Assembly (NCBI GenBank): GCA_049306275.1
Contig: JBAQQB010000112.1
Location: 1 to 64,000, forward strand
DNA length: 64,000 bases
Origin: JADJTT01 sp049306275
GTDB lineage: Bacteria; Bacteroidota; Bacteroidia; Chitinophagales; Saprospiraceae
Direction of reading: 5' to 3'
A program made the translations under genes and the position numbers. The notes under the pieces are model-generated. The model did not search any database and was not told the DNA's origin. It worked only from the letters and a program-made list of their open reading frames with translations. Positions 56,362 to 64,000 of this stretch are shown in pieces (positions within the stretch are counted from its first letter, which is position 1; each line of letters opens with the position of its first letter).

Positions 56362-56441
56362 ACGGGCCCGGCACGAAAGGGTTGTCATATGTTTGCAACA
56401 TTTAAGGCCATCTCAGCCGGATTGTTCGTATTTTGTCTGTC

Positions 56442-57248
56442 ATGATGAAAACCATTTCCAGCCTTCAAAATCCACTCATCAAACAAATCGCCGCGCTCTC
56501 GGTCAAAGCCCGGGAGCGCCGCAATGAGGGGCTTTTCGTGGCGGAAGGCCTGCGCGAGATCGGCCTGGCGCTCGACGCGGGCTACGAAGCGCTGTACCTC
56601 TTCTCCGACCCCGGCATCACGCCCCGTGATCAGACCGACGCACTGCTGTCGAGGTCGCATTTTTCTGCCACAGAAATGATCGCCGTGCCTGCGGCTGTTT
56701 TTGAGAAAATCGCCTATCGGCACGGCGTGCCCAATGCAGTAGCGGTAATGAAGATCCGGCCGCCCCGCCTCGATCAGGTGACGCTGCCCGCCGATCCCCT
56801 GGTCCTCGTGCTCGAATCGATCGAAAAACCGGGCAACCTGGGCGCCATCCTGCGCACGGCCGATGCAGCGGGGGTGCATGCTGTGCTGGTCTGCGACCCC
56901 GCTACCGACCTCTACAACCCCAACGCGATCCGGGCAAGCCTGGGGGCTTTATTTACCCTGCCCGTCATCCCAATCTCTTCCGAAGAGGCATGGCGCTGGC
57001 TGAAGGAACGCCAGATCAGGATCTTCGCCACCTACCTGGAGGCCAGCCGCCCGGTCTATGACTGCGACCTGCGCGGCCCCGCCGCCCTGGTGATGGGCGC
57101 CGAAGCGACCGGCATCTCCGCTTTCTGGGTGGAAAAAGCCGACGAGCGGGTCATCATCCCCATGCAGGGGAAGGTCGACTCGATGAATGTATCTGCCTCT
57201 ACGGCCATCCTGCTGTTTGAGGCGGTCAGGCAGCGGCGCTCACTTTAA
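56442..57248 (+). CDS. SpoU/TrmH family RNA 2'-O-methyltransferase
   Basis: 268 residues from ATG at 56442 (MMKTISSLQNPLIKQIAALS); a TTG three codons earlier is not needed. An N-terminal substrate-binding domain (about 8-95) shows the usual RRNEGLFVAEGLREI. The SpoU methyltransferase domain has motif 1 LVLESIEKPGNLGAILRTAD near 125, motif 2 (PAALVMGAEATGIS) near 210, and motif 3 IPMQGKVDSMNVSASTAILL near 247. These form the knotted SAM-binding site. It methylates a ribose in rRNA or tRNA; the exact nucleotide cannot be assigned. The C-terminus overlaps the convergent tcdA gene by 9 bp. Confidence 0.9.
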   Translation: MMKTISSLQNPLIKQIAALSVKARERRNEGLFVAEGLREIGLALDAGYEALYLFSDPGITPRDQTDALLSRSHFSATEMIAVPAAVFEKIAYRHGVPNAVAVMKIRPPRLDQVTLPADPLVLVLESIEKPGNLGAILRTADAAGVHAVLVCDPATDLYNPNAIRASLGALFTLPVIPISSEEAWRWLKERQIRIFATYLEASRPVYDCDLRGPAALVMGAEATGISAFWVEKADERVIIPMQGKVDSMNVSASTAILLFEAVRQRRSL

Positions 57249-57965
57249 GCCACCCACCGTGCGGATCACGTGGCTCGACATGTAGATGCCGAAAAGGGCC
57301 GGCAGGTAGGAAATGGTGCCATAGTACGACTTCTTGTACGCCGCGCCGGTTGTCAGCTGCATTGAACCCTCGATGACCGGCTCGTTGGAAAACACGACAG
57401 GGAAAGACGCGCTGATGCCCTGGCGTTTGAGGAATTTACGCACCTGCTGGGCAAAGGGGCAGTGGTGGCTCTTCCAGATATCGCCGATCTGCACATAGGC
57501 AGGGTTGGTGCGCCCCCCGGCCCCCATTGAGCTGATCAGGGGCCTGCCCGCAGCCAGGCTTTGGGTGATGAGCTGCAGTTTGGGCTGGAAGCTATCGATG
57601 CAATCCAGCACGAAATCGAAATTTTCCTGCAACAACAGGGCAATGTCTTCCGGTTCGAGAAACTGCTCGTGCACCTTCAGGTCCAACTGCCCGTTGATGT
57701 CGCGCAGGCGATGGGCCATGATGGCGGCTTTGGCCTTTCCCAGGGTGGAGTCGAGGGCCGGCAGCTGCCTGTTTTTGTTCGTCAGGTCGACCACGTCGCC
57801 ATCTACAATGGTCATGCGGCCGATGCCCGCGCGCGCGAGGAATTCGGCGGCGAAGCTACCCACGCCACCCAGGCCAACGACCAGCACATGGGCCTTTCCC
57901 AGGCGTTCAATGCCTTCCGGCCCCGTGAGCAGCTCCATCCTCGCCAGCCAATGCGGATTATCCAT
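57240..57965 (-). CDS. tcdA: tRNA threonylcarbamoyladenosine dehydratase (ThiF/E1-like)
   Basis: 241 residues. It has the ThiF/UBA fold with nucleotide-binding VLVVGLGGVGSFAAEFLARA near residue 27, the conserved NRQLPALDSTLGKAKA (NRQ) segment near 65, and DFVLDCIDSFQPK near 118. In TcdA these positions support ATP-dependent cyclisation of t6A37 in tRNA to ct6A. Length is close to known TcdA. MoeB and ThiF are alternatives but usually carry zinc cysteine pairs, which are absent. The start lies inside the 3' end of the TatD gene (8-bp overlap), so it is the last gene of the mtnA operon. Confidence 0.88.
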   Translation of the reverse strand: MDNPHWLARMELLTGPEGIERLGKAHVLVVGLGGVGSFAAEFLARAGIGRMTIVDGDVVDLTNKNRQLPALDSTLGKAKAAIMAHRLRDINGQLDLKVHEQFLEPEDIALLLQENFDFVLDCIDSFQPKLQLITQSLAAGRPLISSMGAGGRTNPAYVQIGDIWKSHHCPFAQQVRKFLKRQGISASFPVVFSNEPVIEGSMQLTTGAAYKKSYYGTISYLPALFGIYMSSHVIRTVGGLK

Positions 57966-58635
57966 GTATGCCTATATTTTTCAGGTTTTCGTGTAATTGA
58001 AGGCTCAAGTCCCCCGCGTCCAGCCCGCGGATGGCGGCGGCGCGCTCGTGGATGGCCTGTATGGGGTTCTGGTCGTCGTCGGTTTCGAGGAAAAAACGGC
58101 CTGCCGGCACGGCCCGCAGGGTACGCTCGGCCGTGCTGCCTTCGCGCAGGATGGCGGCTCCGAAGGAGAAAAAGGCTCCAGCCTCCAGCAGCCTGCCCAT
58201 GGTTTCTTCATTTTTTTGAAAACCGTGAACCACTACCGCGACGGCAGGCCGCTCGGTCAGCAGCAGGCGCTCCAGCTCATCCCAGGCGCGCACGCAGTGA
58301 ACAATCAGTGGCTTTTGGCGCGCTTCCGCCAGGCGGAGTTGGCGCTTGAACACCATTTCCTGAAAAGGCAGTGGGGGCCCCTGAAGCCGGTCCAGTCCAG
58401 CCTCGCCGATAGCTACCACCTCCGGTAGAAGGCTTCGCCTTTCCAGCCATTCCCAGTCTTCTTCCAGGTTTTCCGGACTCAAAAACCAAGGGTGCAGCCC
58501 CACCGACCGCGGACCTGCATGCTGTTCTTCCTCTCTTTTTTCCTGCTGGTGAAAACACCTGACAGCCCAAACCGCCGGATCGGCGGAGAAGAGGTGGGTG
58601 TGCAGGTCGGTAAATGGAGGAAGGGCTTTTTCCAT
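57958..58635 (-). CDS. TatD family metal-dependent hydrolase
   Basis: 225 residues from ATG at 58635 (MEKALPPFTDLHTHLF). The open frame extends 110 codons upstream, but that part overlaps the aldolase gene and has no family similarity. Visible motifs are TDLHTH (first metal ligands), VAIGEAGLD (metal-bridging Glu), PLIVHCVRAWDELERLL, VVHGF and FLETDDDQNP. This is shorter than typical TatD (about 255-260 residues) but complete in its motifs. The family shows 3'-5' exonuclease or other metal-dependent hydrolase activity; the biological substrate is uncertain. It sits 14 bp after the class II aldolase gene and overlaps tcdA. Confidence 0.88.
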   Translation of the reverse strand: MEKALPPFTDLHTHLFSADPAVWAVRCFHQQEKREEEQHAGPRSVGLHPWFLSPENLEEDWEWLERRSLLPEVVAIGEAGLDRLQGPPLPFQEMVFKRQLRLAEARQKPLIVHCVRAWDELERLLLTERPAVAVVVHGFQKNEETMGRLLEAGAFFSFGAAILREGSTAERTLRAVPAGRFFLETDDDQNPIQAIHERAAAIRGLDAGDLSLQLHENLKNIGIHG

Positions 58636-58649
58636 AGAGGCAAAAATAA

Positions 58650-59249
58650 CTATTCGGGCAAGGAATCCAATGCGTTCAGCGCCTCCCACAAATCGCTTCC
58701 GAAGGCGATGCAGCCTTCGTGGTGGCCTCCCATGACGAAAAATTTCCAGGCGCGGTTTTGGGGCTGTGCCAGCAGTTCCATGATCGCGAAAGCCATTTCG
58801 GGCGTTCCGTAGGCGGCCGATGCGGGGGTGGTGGGCGCCTTGTCCAGCCACCGCTCCCAAAGCCCCAGGTTGTGGATATGGATGACGCCGTTGATCTCCG
58901 GACATTGCCGGTAGACCGCCGCGTGACTCATCGATTCGGAAGAGGCCATAACCGGTCCTGCGCAATGCAGCTGGTTGTTTGCGATATCCACCGATCCGAC
59001 CATGGTGAAATGCCCCGGCGAAAGCGGTTCAATCCCGCCCGTCGCCGTACCGCTGATGACGAAACGGCCCTCCGCATCCCAGCGCTTGCTGATGTTTCCG
59101 TATCCGACCCCATCGGGATACATACCGATCAGCCCTCTTTTGTACAGTTCCGACCTCACGGCGATGAGGTCTTCGAGAAAGGGGGCGGGTGGCGGTGGGG
59201 CTTTTTCCCACTCTGCCCGGAATTTGATATAGCCTTCTTCGTTGATCAT
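58650..59249 (-). CDS. Class II aldolase/adducin family protein, probable MtnB-like dehydratase or aldolase
   Basis: 199 residues from ATG at 59249 (MINEEGYIKFRAEWEKAPPP), chosen because it overlaps the mtnA stop as ATGA and has aaaagga seven bases upstream; ATG at 59264 would add five residues. Class II aldolase features are GYGNISKRWD, FVISGTATGG, ESMSHAAVYRQCPEINGVIH and the zinc-ligand set (HIH, then GGHHEG near residue 172). Next to mtnA the natural role is 5-methylthioribulose-1-phosphate dehydratase, or the aldolase of the alternative MTA/dihydroxyacetone-phosphate route. Sequence alone does not separate these. Fucose- or ribulose-phosphate aldolases are less likely from context. Confidence 0.8.
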   Translation of the reverse strand: MINEEGYIKFRAEWEKAPPPPAPFLEDLIAVRSELYKRGLIGMYPDGVGYGNISKRWDAEGRFVISGTATGGIEPLSPGHFTMVGSVDIANNQLHCAGPVMASSESMSHAAVYRQCPEINGVIHIHNLGLWERWLDKAPTTPASAAYGTPEMAFAIMELLAQPQNRAWKFFVMGGHHEGCIAFGSDLWEALNALDSLPE

Positions 59250-60343
59250 CGTTCCTTTTTCCATTCCGGATACAGTCCGACAATACCCTCCTCGCTGGCC
59301 CGGCAGATACCCCGCTCGGTGATCAGGCCTGTGACGAGGCGGGCGGGTGTGACGTCGAAGCCGTAGTTGAGGGCGGGGCTTCCTTCGGGTGCGAGTTGCA
59401 CCTCCACGATGGCCTTGCCGTTCCAGCCCTGGATGTTGAGCACCTCATCCTCGCTCCGCTCCTCGATGGGGATATCGCGCCCGGTCTGCATGCCGGGATC
59501 GATTGAGCTGCCGGGCAAAGCCACATAGAAGGGGATCTGGTTGTCGAAAGCCGCCAGGGCTTTGAGGTAAGTCCCGATTTTGTTGGCCACATCACCGTTG
59601 CGGGTGGTGCGGTCGCTGCCCACCAGCACCAGATCGACCAGGCCTTGCTGCATGAGGTGTCCGCCGGCATTATCGGTGACAATGGCATGCGGGATGCCTT
59701 GCTGGCCGAGTTCGTAGGCGGTAAGCCGGGCGCCCTGGTTGCGGGGCCGGGTTTCGTCTACCCAGACATGTACTTCGATACCCGCCTCCTGAGCCAGGTA
59801 GATGGGCGCTGTGGCGGTGCCGTAGTCGATACAGGCCAGCCAGCCGGCGTTGCAATGGGTCAGGATATTGACAGGCGCTCCCTTCTTCCCCTCGCTGATC
59901 CGGCGGATGATCTCCAGGCCGTGTTGACCGATCTGCCGGCAATGTCGCACGCTTTCTTCCGCCATTTCACCGGCGAGGGTTCTGGCGGTTTCGATGCGAT
60001 TTTCAGGTGATACGGCGAGCAGAGCGGCCAGACATCTGCCAGTGGCGTAGAAAAGGTCTACGGCTGTGGGGCGGGTTTGCCGGAGCAAGCCAGCCGCTTT
60101 TTCCAAAAAGCCCGCTTCAGTTGAATGCAATGCGGCCAGGTACATGCCATACGCAGCCGTCACGCCGATCAGCGGCGCGCCCCTGACGTGCATATCCCTG
60201 ATAGCGACGGCTGCGTCCTCCACCCTGCTGAGCCGCTCCACCACCCACTGAAAAGGCAGCGCCCGCTGATCGATGATACAGACGATTGCAGGATCGTTGG
60301 GATCGGGCCATATGGTGCGATGTGGGTTTCCGTTGATGAGCAT
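59246..60343 (-). CDS. mtnA: S-methyl-5-thioribose-1-phosphate isomerase
   Basis: 365 residues from ATG at 60343 (MLINGNPHRTIWPDPNDPAI). The open frame continues to 60406 and above only because the upstream repeat array is open in this frame. Conserved segments are IDQRALPF, AIRDMHVRGAPLIGVTAAYG, ILTHCNAGWLA with the catalytic Cys, and VGSDRTTRNGDVANKIGTY with the catalytic Asp (most family members have GADR). It converts 5-methylthioribose-1-phosphate to the ribulose form in methionine salvage. It heads the run mtnA, class II aldolase, TatD, tcdA, whose genes overlap or nearly touch. A four-copy palindrome array ends 13 bp upstream of its start. Confidence 0.9.
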   Translation of the reverse strand: MLINGNPHRTIWPDPNDPAIVCIIDQRALPFQWVVERLSRVEDAAVAIRDMHVRGAPLIGVTAAYGMYLAALHSTEAGFLEKAAGLLRQTRPTAVDLFYATGRCLAALLAVSPENRIETARTLAGEMAEESVRHCRQIGQHGLEIIRRISEGKKGAPVNILTHCNAGWLACIDYGTATAPIYLAQEAGIEVHVWVDETRPRNQGARLTAYELGQQGIPHAIVTDNAGGHLMQQGLVDLVLVGSDRTTRNGDVANKIGTYLKALAAFDNQIPFYVALPGSSIDPGMQTGRDIPIEERSEDEVLNIQGWNGKAIVEVQLAPEGSPALNYGFDVTPARLVTGLITERGICRASEEGIVGLYPEWKKER

Positions 60344-60355
60344 ATGCTGGATTTT

Positions 60356-60490
60356 GGAGGTGACACCTCGGATATCGCTGAATGTGAGGCAGATAGGAGG
60401 TGTCACCTCGGATATCGCTGAATGTGAGGCAGATAGGAGGTGTCACCTCCAAGAGTTCTGAAAATCAACCACTTAGGAGGTGACACCTCG
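60356..60490. repeat. Array of four 13-bp palindromes at exact 40-bp spacing
   Basis: The motif GAGGTGwCACCTC (w = A or T at the centre) occurs at 60357-60369 (A), 60397-60409 (T), 60437-60449 (T) and 60477-60489 (A). The 27-bp spacers are identical between copies 1-2 and 2-3 (starting ggatatcgctgaatgtgagg) and different between copies 3-4 (starting caagagttctgaaaatcaac). The array fills most of the gap between the RND adaptor gene and mtnA. It could be a set of operators for a dimeric regulator or a mobile palindromic repeat family. Several copies also contain a strong Shine-Dalgarno-like AGGAGGTG. Confidence 0.9.
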
Positions 60491-60523
60491 ATATATTACT
60501 GATTATCAAAAACTTATACCAAT

Positions 60524-61669
60524 CTACTCCTCCCCTGCTGCTGCCGCCCCCTTAAGGTAATAGGCGCCTTTCAGCACCAGCCTCTCCCGCTGGATCTCCG
60601 CAGGCAACTGGACTTCGATGAAGTCGCCATCGCGGCGGCCGGATTGGACGGCCACGGGCTCAAAGGTATCGCCTTTTTGAACATAAACCACATCAACGCC
60701 GTTCTCCGCTACCAATGCGCTTTGGGGGAGGGCCCATGCCGAATCGGCGCGGATCGTGATCCAGGCTTGCACATAAGTGCCGGGGAAAAGATTGGCAGGA
60801 TCCTCTTCGAAATGGCCGTGCACCCTGACCGTTTTGGTTGCCTGATCGACTTCGCGGCCTACCAGGTGTACCTCCGCAAGGTAGCGGGCTTCCACGCCGG
60901 GCACGCTGCATTCGATGACCTGGCCTTTTCGCACGGAGGCAGCGTCTTTGGCAAAAACCTGCAATTCGAGGTGCACGTGGGCAGGGTCGACCATTTCATA
61001 TAAAGGATCGCCAGGCGATACAAGGTCGCCCAGATTGGTGTGGATGCGGGTGATGTAGCCGCCAACCGGCGCCCTTAGGGCCAGCGATTGCTGGATCACA
61101 CCTTCTTTTTCAAGCGCCTCCACCGGCAACCCGATCATGACGAGCTCGGCGCGGAGACCATCGAAGCGGGCCAGCTCGATCTGGTAATCCGATACGGCTT
61201 TGGACTTTTCCTTTTGAGCGACGGCGTCTTCGGCCGCGAGAGACTCCTTGCGGAGCTTTTCCTGCTCCAGCCAGCCGAGGCGGCCCCTCGACTCCAGGAA
61301 CTCCCGCTGCAGCCGGATGAGATCGGGGTGGGCAAGCACCGCCAGCACCGTCCCTTTTTTCACGAAATCCCCTTCCAGATAATTGACCTCTCGGATGAAA
61401 CCCTGCACGGGGGAATGAACCGATGCCCTGTTCTGGGGCGGCACATCGATCTGCCCCGTGCATTCGAGGATAGTGCGCATCCACCTTTTCTCCGCCACCC
61501 CTGTTTCCACGCCTGCCAACTCCATCTGCTCCTGACTCAGGGAAATACCGGACGCAGCCAGGGGCGCGTCCTCCTCTGCCTGCTCTTGGCTGCTGCCGCA
61601 GGAAGAAAGCGATCCGGCCAGGGTGATAGCGGCGAAAACCAGCAAAAAACTATATTTTTTGAATTGCAT
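60524..61669 (-). CDS. RND efflux periplasmic adaptor subunit (CusB/CzcB type lipoprotein)
   Basis: 381 residues. A lipoprotein signal with LSSC (Cys24) is followed by the membrane-fusion layout: barrel-sandwich half (VHSPVQGFIREVNYLEGDFV), alpha-hairpin (about 115-185, LIRLQREFLESRGRLGWLEQ), second lipoyl half (LRAPVGGYITRIHTNLGDLV), beta-barrel (EVDQATKTVRVHGHF) and membrane-proximal domain (VYVQKGDTFEPVAVQSGRRD). It joins the inner-membrane pump to the outer-membrane channel in heavy-metal efflux. It starts 11 bp downstream of the CusA-TolC fusion gene, so they form one operon. The metal (Cu, Ag, Zn, Co or Cd) is not determined. Confidence 0.9.
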   Translation of the reverse strand: MQFKKYSFLLVFAAITLAGSLSSCGSSQEQAEEDAPLAASGISLSQEQMELAGVETGVAEKRWMRTILECTGQIDVPPQNRASVHSPVQGFIREVNYLEGDFVKKGTVLAVLAHPDLIRLQREFLESRGRLGWLEQEKLRKESLAAEDAVAQKEKSKAVSDYQIELARFDGLRAELVMIGLPVEALEKEGVIQQSLALRAPVGGYITRIHTNLGDLVSPGDPLYEMVDPAHVHLELQVFAKDAASVRKGQVIECSVPGVEARYLAEVHLVGREVDQATKTVRVHGHFEEDPANLFPGTYVQAWITIRADSAWALPQSALVAENGVDVVYVQKGDTFEPVAVQSGRRDGDFIEVQLPAEIQRERLVLKGAYYLKGAAAAGEE

Positions 61670-61679
61670 GACAATCTGA

Positions 61680-64000
61680 TTATTGGTTTACAGGAAGAAA
61701 AAATTGAAGATCAAGCACCGCCTGGTCGAAAGCGAAAACCAGTTCCAGCCAGGCCAGCTCGTTGGAAAGAGCCAGTTGGAGAAGCTGGGTATACTGTAAA
61801 AAACTGATCTCACCGGCCTGCCACTGCACACGGCCCAGCTCGCGGATGGATGCAGCCTGGCCGCGCAAGCCTGCGCCGGTTTCTCTCAGCTCCCTATCCA
61901 AAAAGGCAGCTCTTTCCCTGGCAGCGTTGAACTGCGAGGCCCACTGCATTTGCATGAGCGAGGCATTGTTTTCGGCGACCTGCCCTTCCAGTTCCATGCG
62001 CTCGACACGGGCTTTCTGGCTTTTTCGCCAAACCGGGTATTCCACCCCTACCGTTACTCCCTGCAAAGGATAATCGGGCCGGATGCTCTGGTTGAAATAG
62101 CCGAACGACAAGGCCGGATTGCCTCTGGCGCGTTCCAATTCAACGGCTTTCCGAGCCACTTCCATTTCCAATTGGGAGAGGGAGAGAAGGTTGGGATCGA
62201 GCAATTGCGCTGCGGGCAGGGCCAGCAAGGGCAGGGAATCTCCCGGGGGCGCGGCAGGATCGGCTGTTTGGGTCCATTGTTGCAGAAGGGACCAGGCCCC
62301 GACTACCCCTGCCCATTCCGCCGCAGCCGCCTGGCGCGCACGGGCCAGCTCACTCTCTGCGATGGTGCGCGACAGCCCTTCGGTTTCGCCTTGCTGCCAT
62401 TGCAGGCTTATCTTTTCAGAAAGGGCGGCATAGAAATTTTCCTGCCTCCGCATCAGTTCATGGCGCTGGAACCGGTAGGCCCAGTCCAGCCAGGCCATCC
62501 CCGCGGCATGCAGCACCTGCCTGCCGGTCAGCCCTTTCTCCTGCACCGCCAGCCGCTGCCTGGCCTCCGACCAGTCGCTCCTGGCTCCGTTCAGGCCCAG
62601 GGGACTGAGTGGTTGCATAATTGAAAGGTTAAAATCGGCATTCAGGGTGTTGATCTGGCCCAGGGTGAGATTGCCCTGGAAAGGGGGCAACTCCTTTGCG
62701 GAACGTAGCTCTTGTCCAGCTACCGCCACTTTCAGATCGGCCTGTTTCATCAAGGGGTGATTGGCCAGCGCCCGTTCGCGGGCCTGATCCAGCGGCAACA
62801 CGGGCGCCTGCGCCTGCACAAGGCCTGCGCTCAGCGCAAAGGCGATGAGGGGGGCGGCAGCAGTGGCCCGGAGCCTGAACTTCCTGCGATTGACGAGGTA
62901 GTACAGCAGCGGCAAGACCATCAGGGTCAGCAAGGTAGCGGAGATCAGCCCTCCAATGACCACCGTGGCCAGTGGTTTCTGTACCTCGGCGCCGTTGGTG
63001 GAGGAAAGCGCCATCGGCAAAAAGCCAAGGGCAGCTACGGTAGCGGTCATGATGACCGGGCGCATGCGCACACAACCACCTTCCACCACCACTTGAAGGA
63101 TATCCGTCATCCCTTCCTCCTCCAGGCGTTTGAAATAGCTGATCAGCACGATACCATTGAGAACCGCAACGCCAAACAGGGCGATGAACCCGACACCCGC
63201 CGAAATACTGAAAGGCATGCCACGAAGCCACAGGGCAAAAATGCCTCCCACCGCCGAAAGCGGTACAGCAGAAAAGATCAGGCCTGCATCCTTCAGGCTA
63301 CCGAAAGTAAAATAGAGCAGCAGAAAGATCAGCAACAAAGCCGCCGGCACGGCGATAGCCAGCCTCCGCTCGGCCGCCTGCAGGTTTTCGAATTGCCCGC
63401 CATACTGGATCGTGTAACCGGGAGGGAGCTTCAATCCCGTCGTCAGGGTCTGCTCTACTTCCTCCACCAGCCCCGCCAGGTCGCGGTTGCGCACGTTGAT
63501 ACCCACGTTGATGCGCCGGCGGGCGTTTTCCCTCGATATCTGCATGGGTCCCTCTACAAAATCGACCGAAGCCACCTCGCTGAGGGGCAGCCGCTTGCCG
63601 TCTGACAGGTACACGTATAACTGATCCAGGTTGAGCGACCCCCGGAACTGCTCGTCCAGCCTGACAACCAGGTCGAACTGCCGCTCGCGTTCGAATACCA
63701 CTCCCGCGGTTTCACCAGCGTAAGCCGTGCGCACCAGGGTGTTCAGCTCCTCGATGGAGAGGCCGTATTCTGCGATCTTCTGGCGGTTAAATCGCACCAC
63801 CAGCTGCGGCAAACCCTCTGTCTGCTCCACCTTCACATCGGCAGCTCCCTCGATACCTGCGATCATCCCGGCAGCTTCGTCGGCCAGGCGCTTGAGCTCT
63901 TCGGTATCTTCTCCGAATATTTTCACGGCGATATCCGCCTTCGAACCCGTCATCAACTCGTTGAACCTAAGCTGAATGGGCTGGGTAAATTCAAACGAGG
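61680..64000 (-). CDS. CusA/CzcA family heavy-metal RND pump fused to a TolC-like outer-membrane factor (5' end outside window)
   Basis: About 773 residues are visible; the true start lies beyond 64000 and the frame is open to the window edge (FTQPIQLRFNELMTGSKADI reads in from 63997). The first about 370 residues are the second half of a CusA-type pump (AVKIFGEDTEELKRLADEAA, FISISAG-type loop GMPFSISAGVGFIALFG, VRMRPVIMTATVAALGFLPM). After RRKFRLRATAAA a second signal-like hydrophobic stretch leads into an outer-membrane efflux protein (about 395-773) with paired coiled-coil hairpins (LSQLEMEVARKAVELERARG). One polypeptide would thus span both membranes or be cleaved. It is operonic with the CusB-type adaptor at 60524-61669. 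Confidence 0.88.
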   Translation of the reverse strand, partial: SFEFTQPIQLRFNELMTGSKADIAVKIFGEDTEELKRLADEAAGMIAGIEGAADVKVEQTEGLPQLVVRFNRQKIAEYGLSIEELNTLVRTAYAGETAGVVFERERQFDLVVRLDEQFRGSLNLDQLYVYLSDGKRLPLSEVASVDFVEGPMQISRENARRRINVGINVRNRDLAGLVEEVEQTLTTGLKLPPGYTIQYGGQFENLQAAERRLAIAVPAALLLIFLLLYFTFGSLKDAGLIFSAVPLSAVGGIFALWLRGMPFSISAGVGFIALFGVAVLNGIVLISYFKRLEEEGMTDILQVVVEGGCVRMRPVIMTATVAALGFLPMALSSTNGAEVQKPLATVVIGGLISATLLTLMVLPLLYYLVNRRKFRLRATAAAPLIAFALSAGLVQAQAPVLPLDQARERALANHPLMKQADLKVAVAGQELRSAKELPPFQGNLTLGQINTLNADFNLSIMQPLSPLGLNGARSDWSEARQRLAVQEKGLTGRQVLHAAGMAWLDWAYRFQRHELMRRQENFYAALSEKISLQWQQGETEGLSRTIAESELARARQAAAAEWAGVVGAWSLLQQWTQTADPAAPPGDSLPLLALPAAQLLDPNLLSLSQLEMEVARKAVELERARGNPALSFGYFNQSIRPDYPLQGVTVGVEYPVWRKSQKARVERMELEGQVAENNASLMQMQWASQFNAARERAAFLDRELRETGAGLRGQAASIRELGRVQWQAGEISFLQYTQLLQLALSNELAWLELVFAFDQAVLDLQFFLPVNQ

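Noticed and set aside
58636..58965. Extended N-terminus of the TatD gene
   Set aside because: The extra 110 codons overlap the class II aldolase gene and show no TatD similarity. The start at 58635 gives the canonical TDLHTH beginning.
60356..60490. CRISPR array
   Set aside because: The repeat is only 13 bp and palindromic, two spacers are identical, and no cas genes are nearby. Kept as an unexplained phased palindrome array instead.

Overview
The window looks like chromosomal DNA of a moderately high-GC Bacteroidota bacterium. My best guess is a marine or activated-sludge Saprospiria-type lineage. The evidence is many secreted proteins ending in Por/T9SS sorting domains (types A and B), SprB repeats, HYR domains, a TonB-dependent receptor with a CarboxypepD_reg head, a CusA-TolC fusion, and Bacteroidota-style -7 elements (TAnnTTTG) before many genes. 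The genus is inference. No rRNA, tRNA or CRISPR locus was seen.

Layout. 1-69: the first codons of an IS630-like transposase. 234-3073: two von Willebrand A (VWA) proteins. 3081-9466: two convergent, paralogous secreted-protein genes bracketed by a ~187-bp direct repeat that carries the last 23 codons of the radical SAM gene ygiQ. 9395-12385: ygiQ and a double-PDZ secreted protein. 12585-16974: a three-gene 2-oxoacid:ferredoxin oxidoreductase operon whose first product fuses the gamma subunit, a GltD-like flavoprotein and a ferredoxin. 17025-18961: a pentameric ligand-gated ion channel homologue translationally coupled to adenosine deaminase. 19065-23645: two tandem PiT phosphate transporters with C-terminal DUF47/PhoU-like helical domains.

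23647-36275 is the most unusual region. It holds a secreted caspase-TPR protein, two paralogous gluzincin (HELVH) TPR proteins with BamE-like tails, two FecR-like periplasmic proteins, and a CHASE2 membrane protein with no output domain. Beside these are a coiled-coil/beta-barrel protein and a DUF5723 barrel with three SH3b domains. All appear to be envelope proteins, and they may form an undescribed envelope sensing/proteolysis module.

36438-40806: a two-gene NAD-linked formate dehydrogenase (fused FdsG-FdsB, then a Cys-type FdsA). 40906-51790: three T9SS cargo proteins, namely a delta-60 repeat protein, a type-B cargo and a ~1,960-residue SprB-repeat giant. 52001-56336: an MFS transporter, a MarR regulator and a TonB-dependent receptor. 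56442-60343: a SpoU rRNA/tRNA methyltransferase, then the minus-strand run mtnA, MtnB-like class II aldolase, TatD and tcdA. 60356-60490: four copies of a 13-bp palindrome spaced at exactly 40 bp. 60524-64000: a heavy-metal RND efflux system (adaptor plus CusA-TolC fusion, cut by the window edge).

Common themes are secretion and surface display through T9SS, envelope surveillance, and a ferredoxin/NADH-linked low-potential carbon metabolism (2-oxoacid oxidoreductase and formate dehydrogenase). Family assignments come from reading motifs by eye; no database search was possible.
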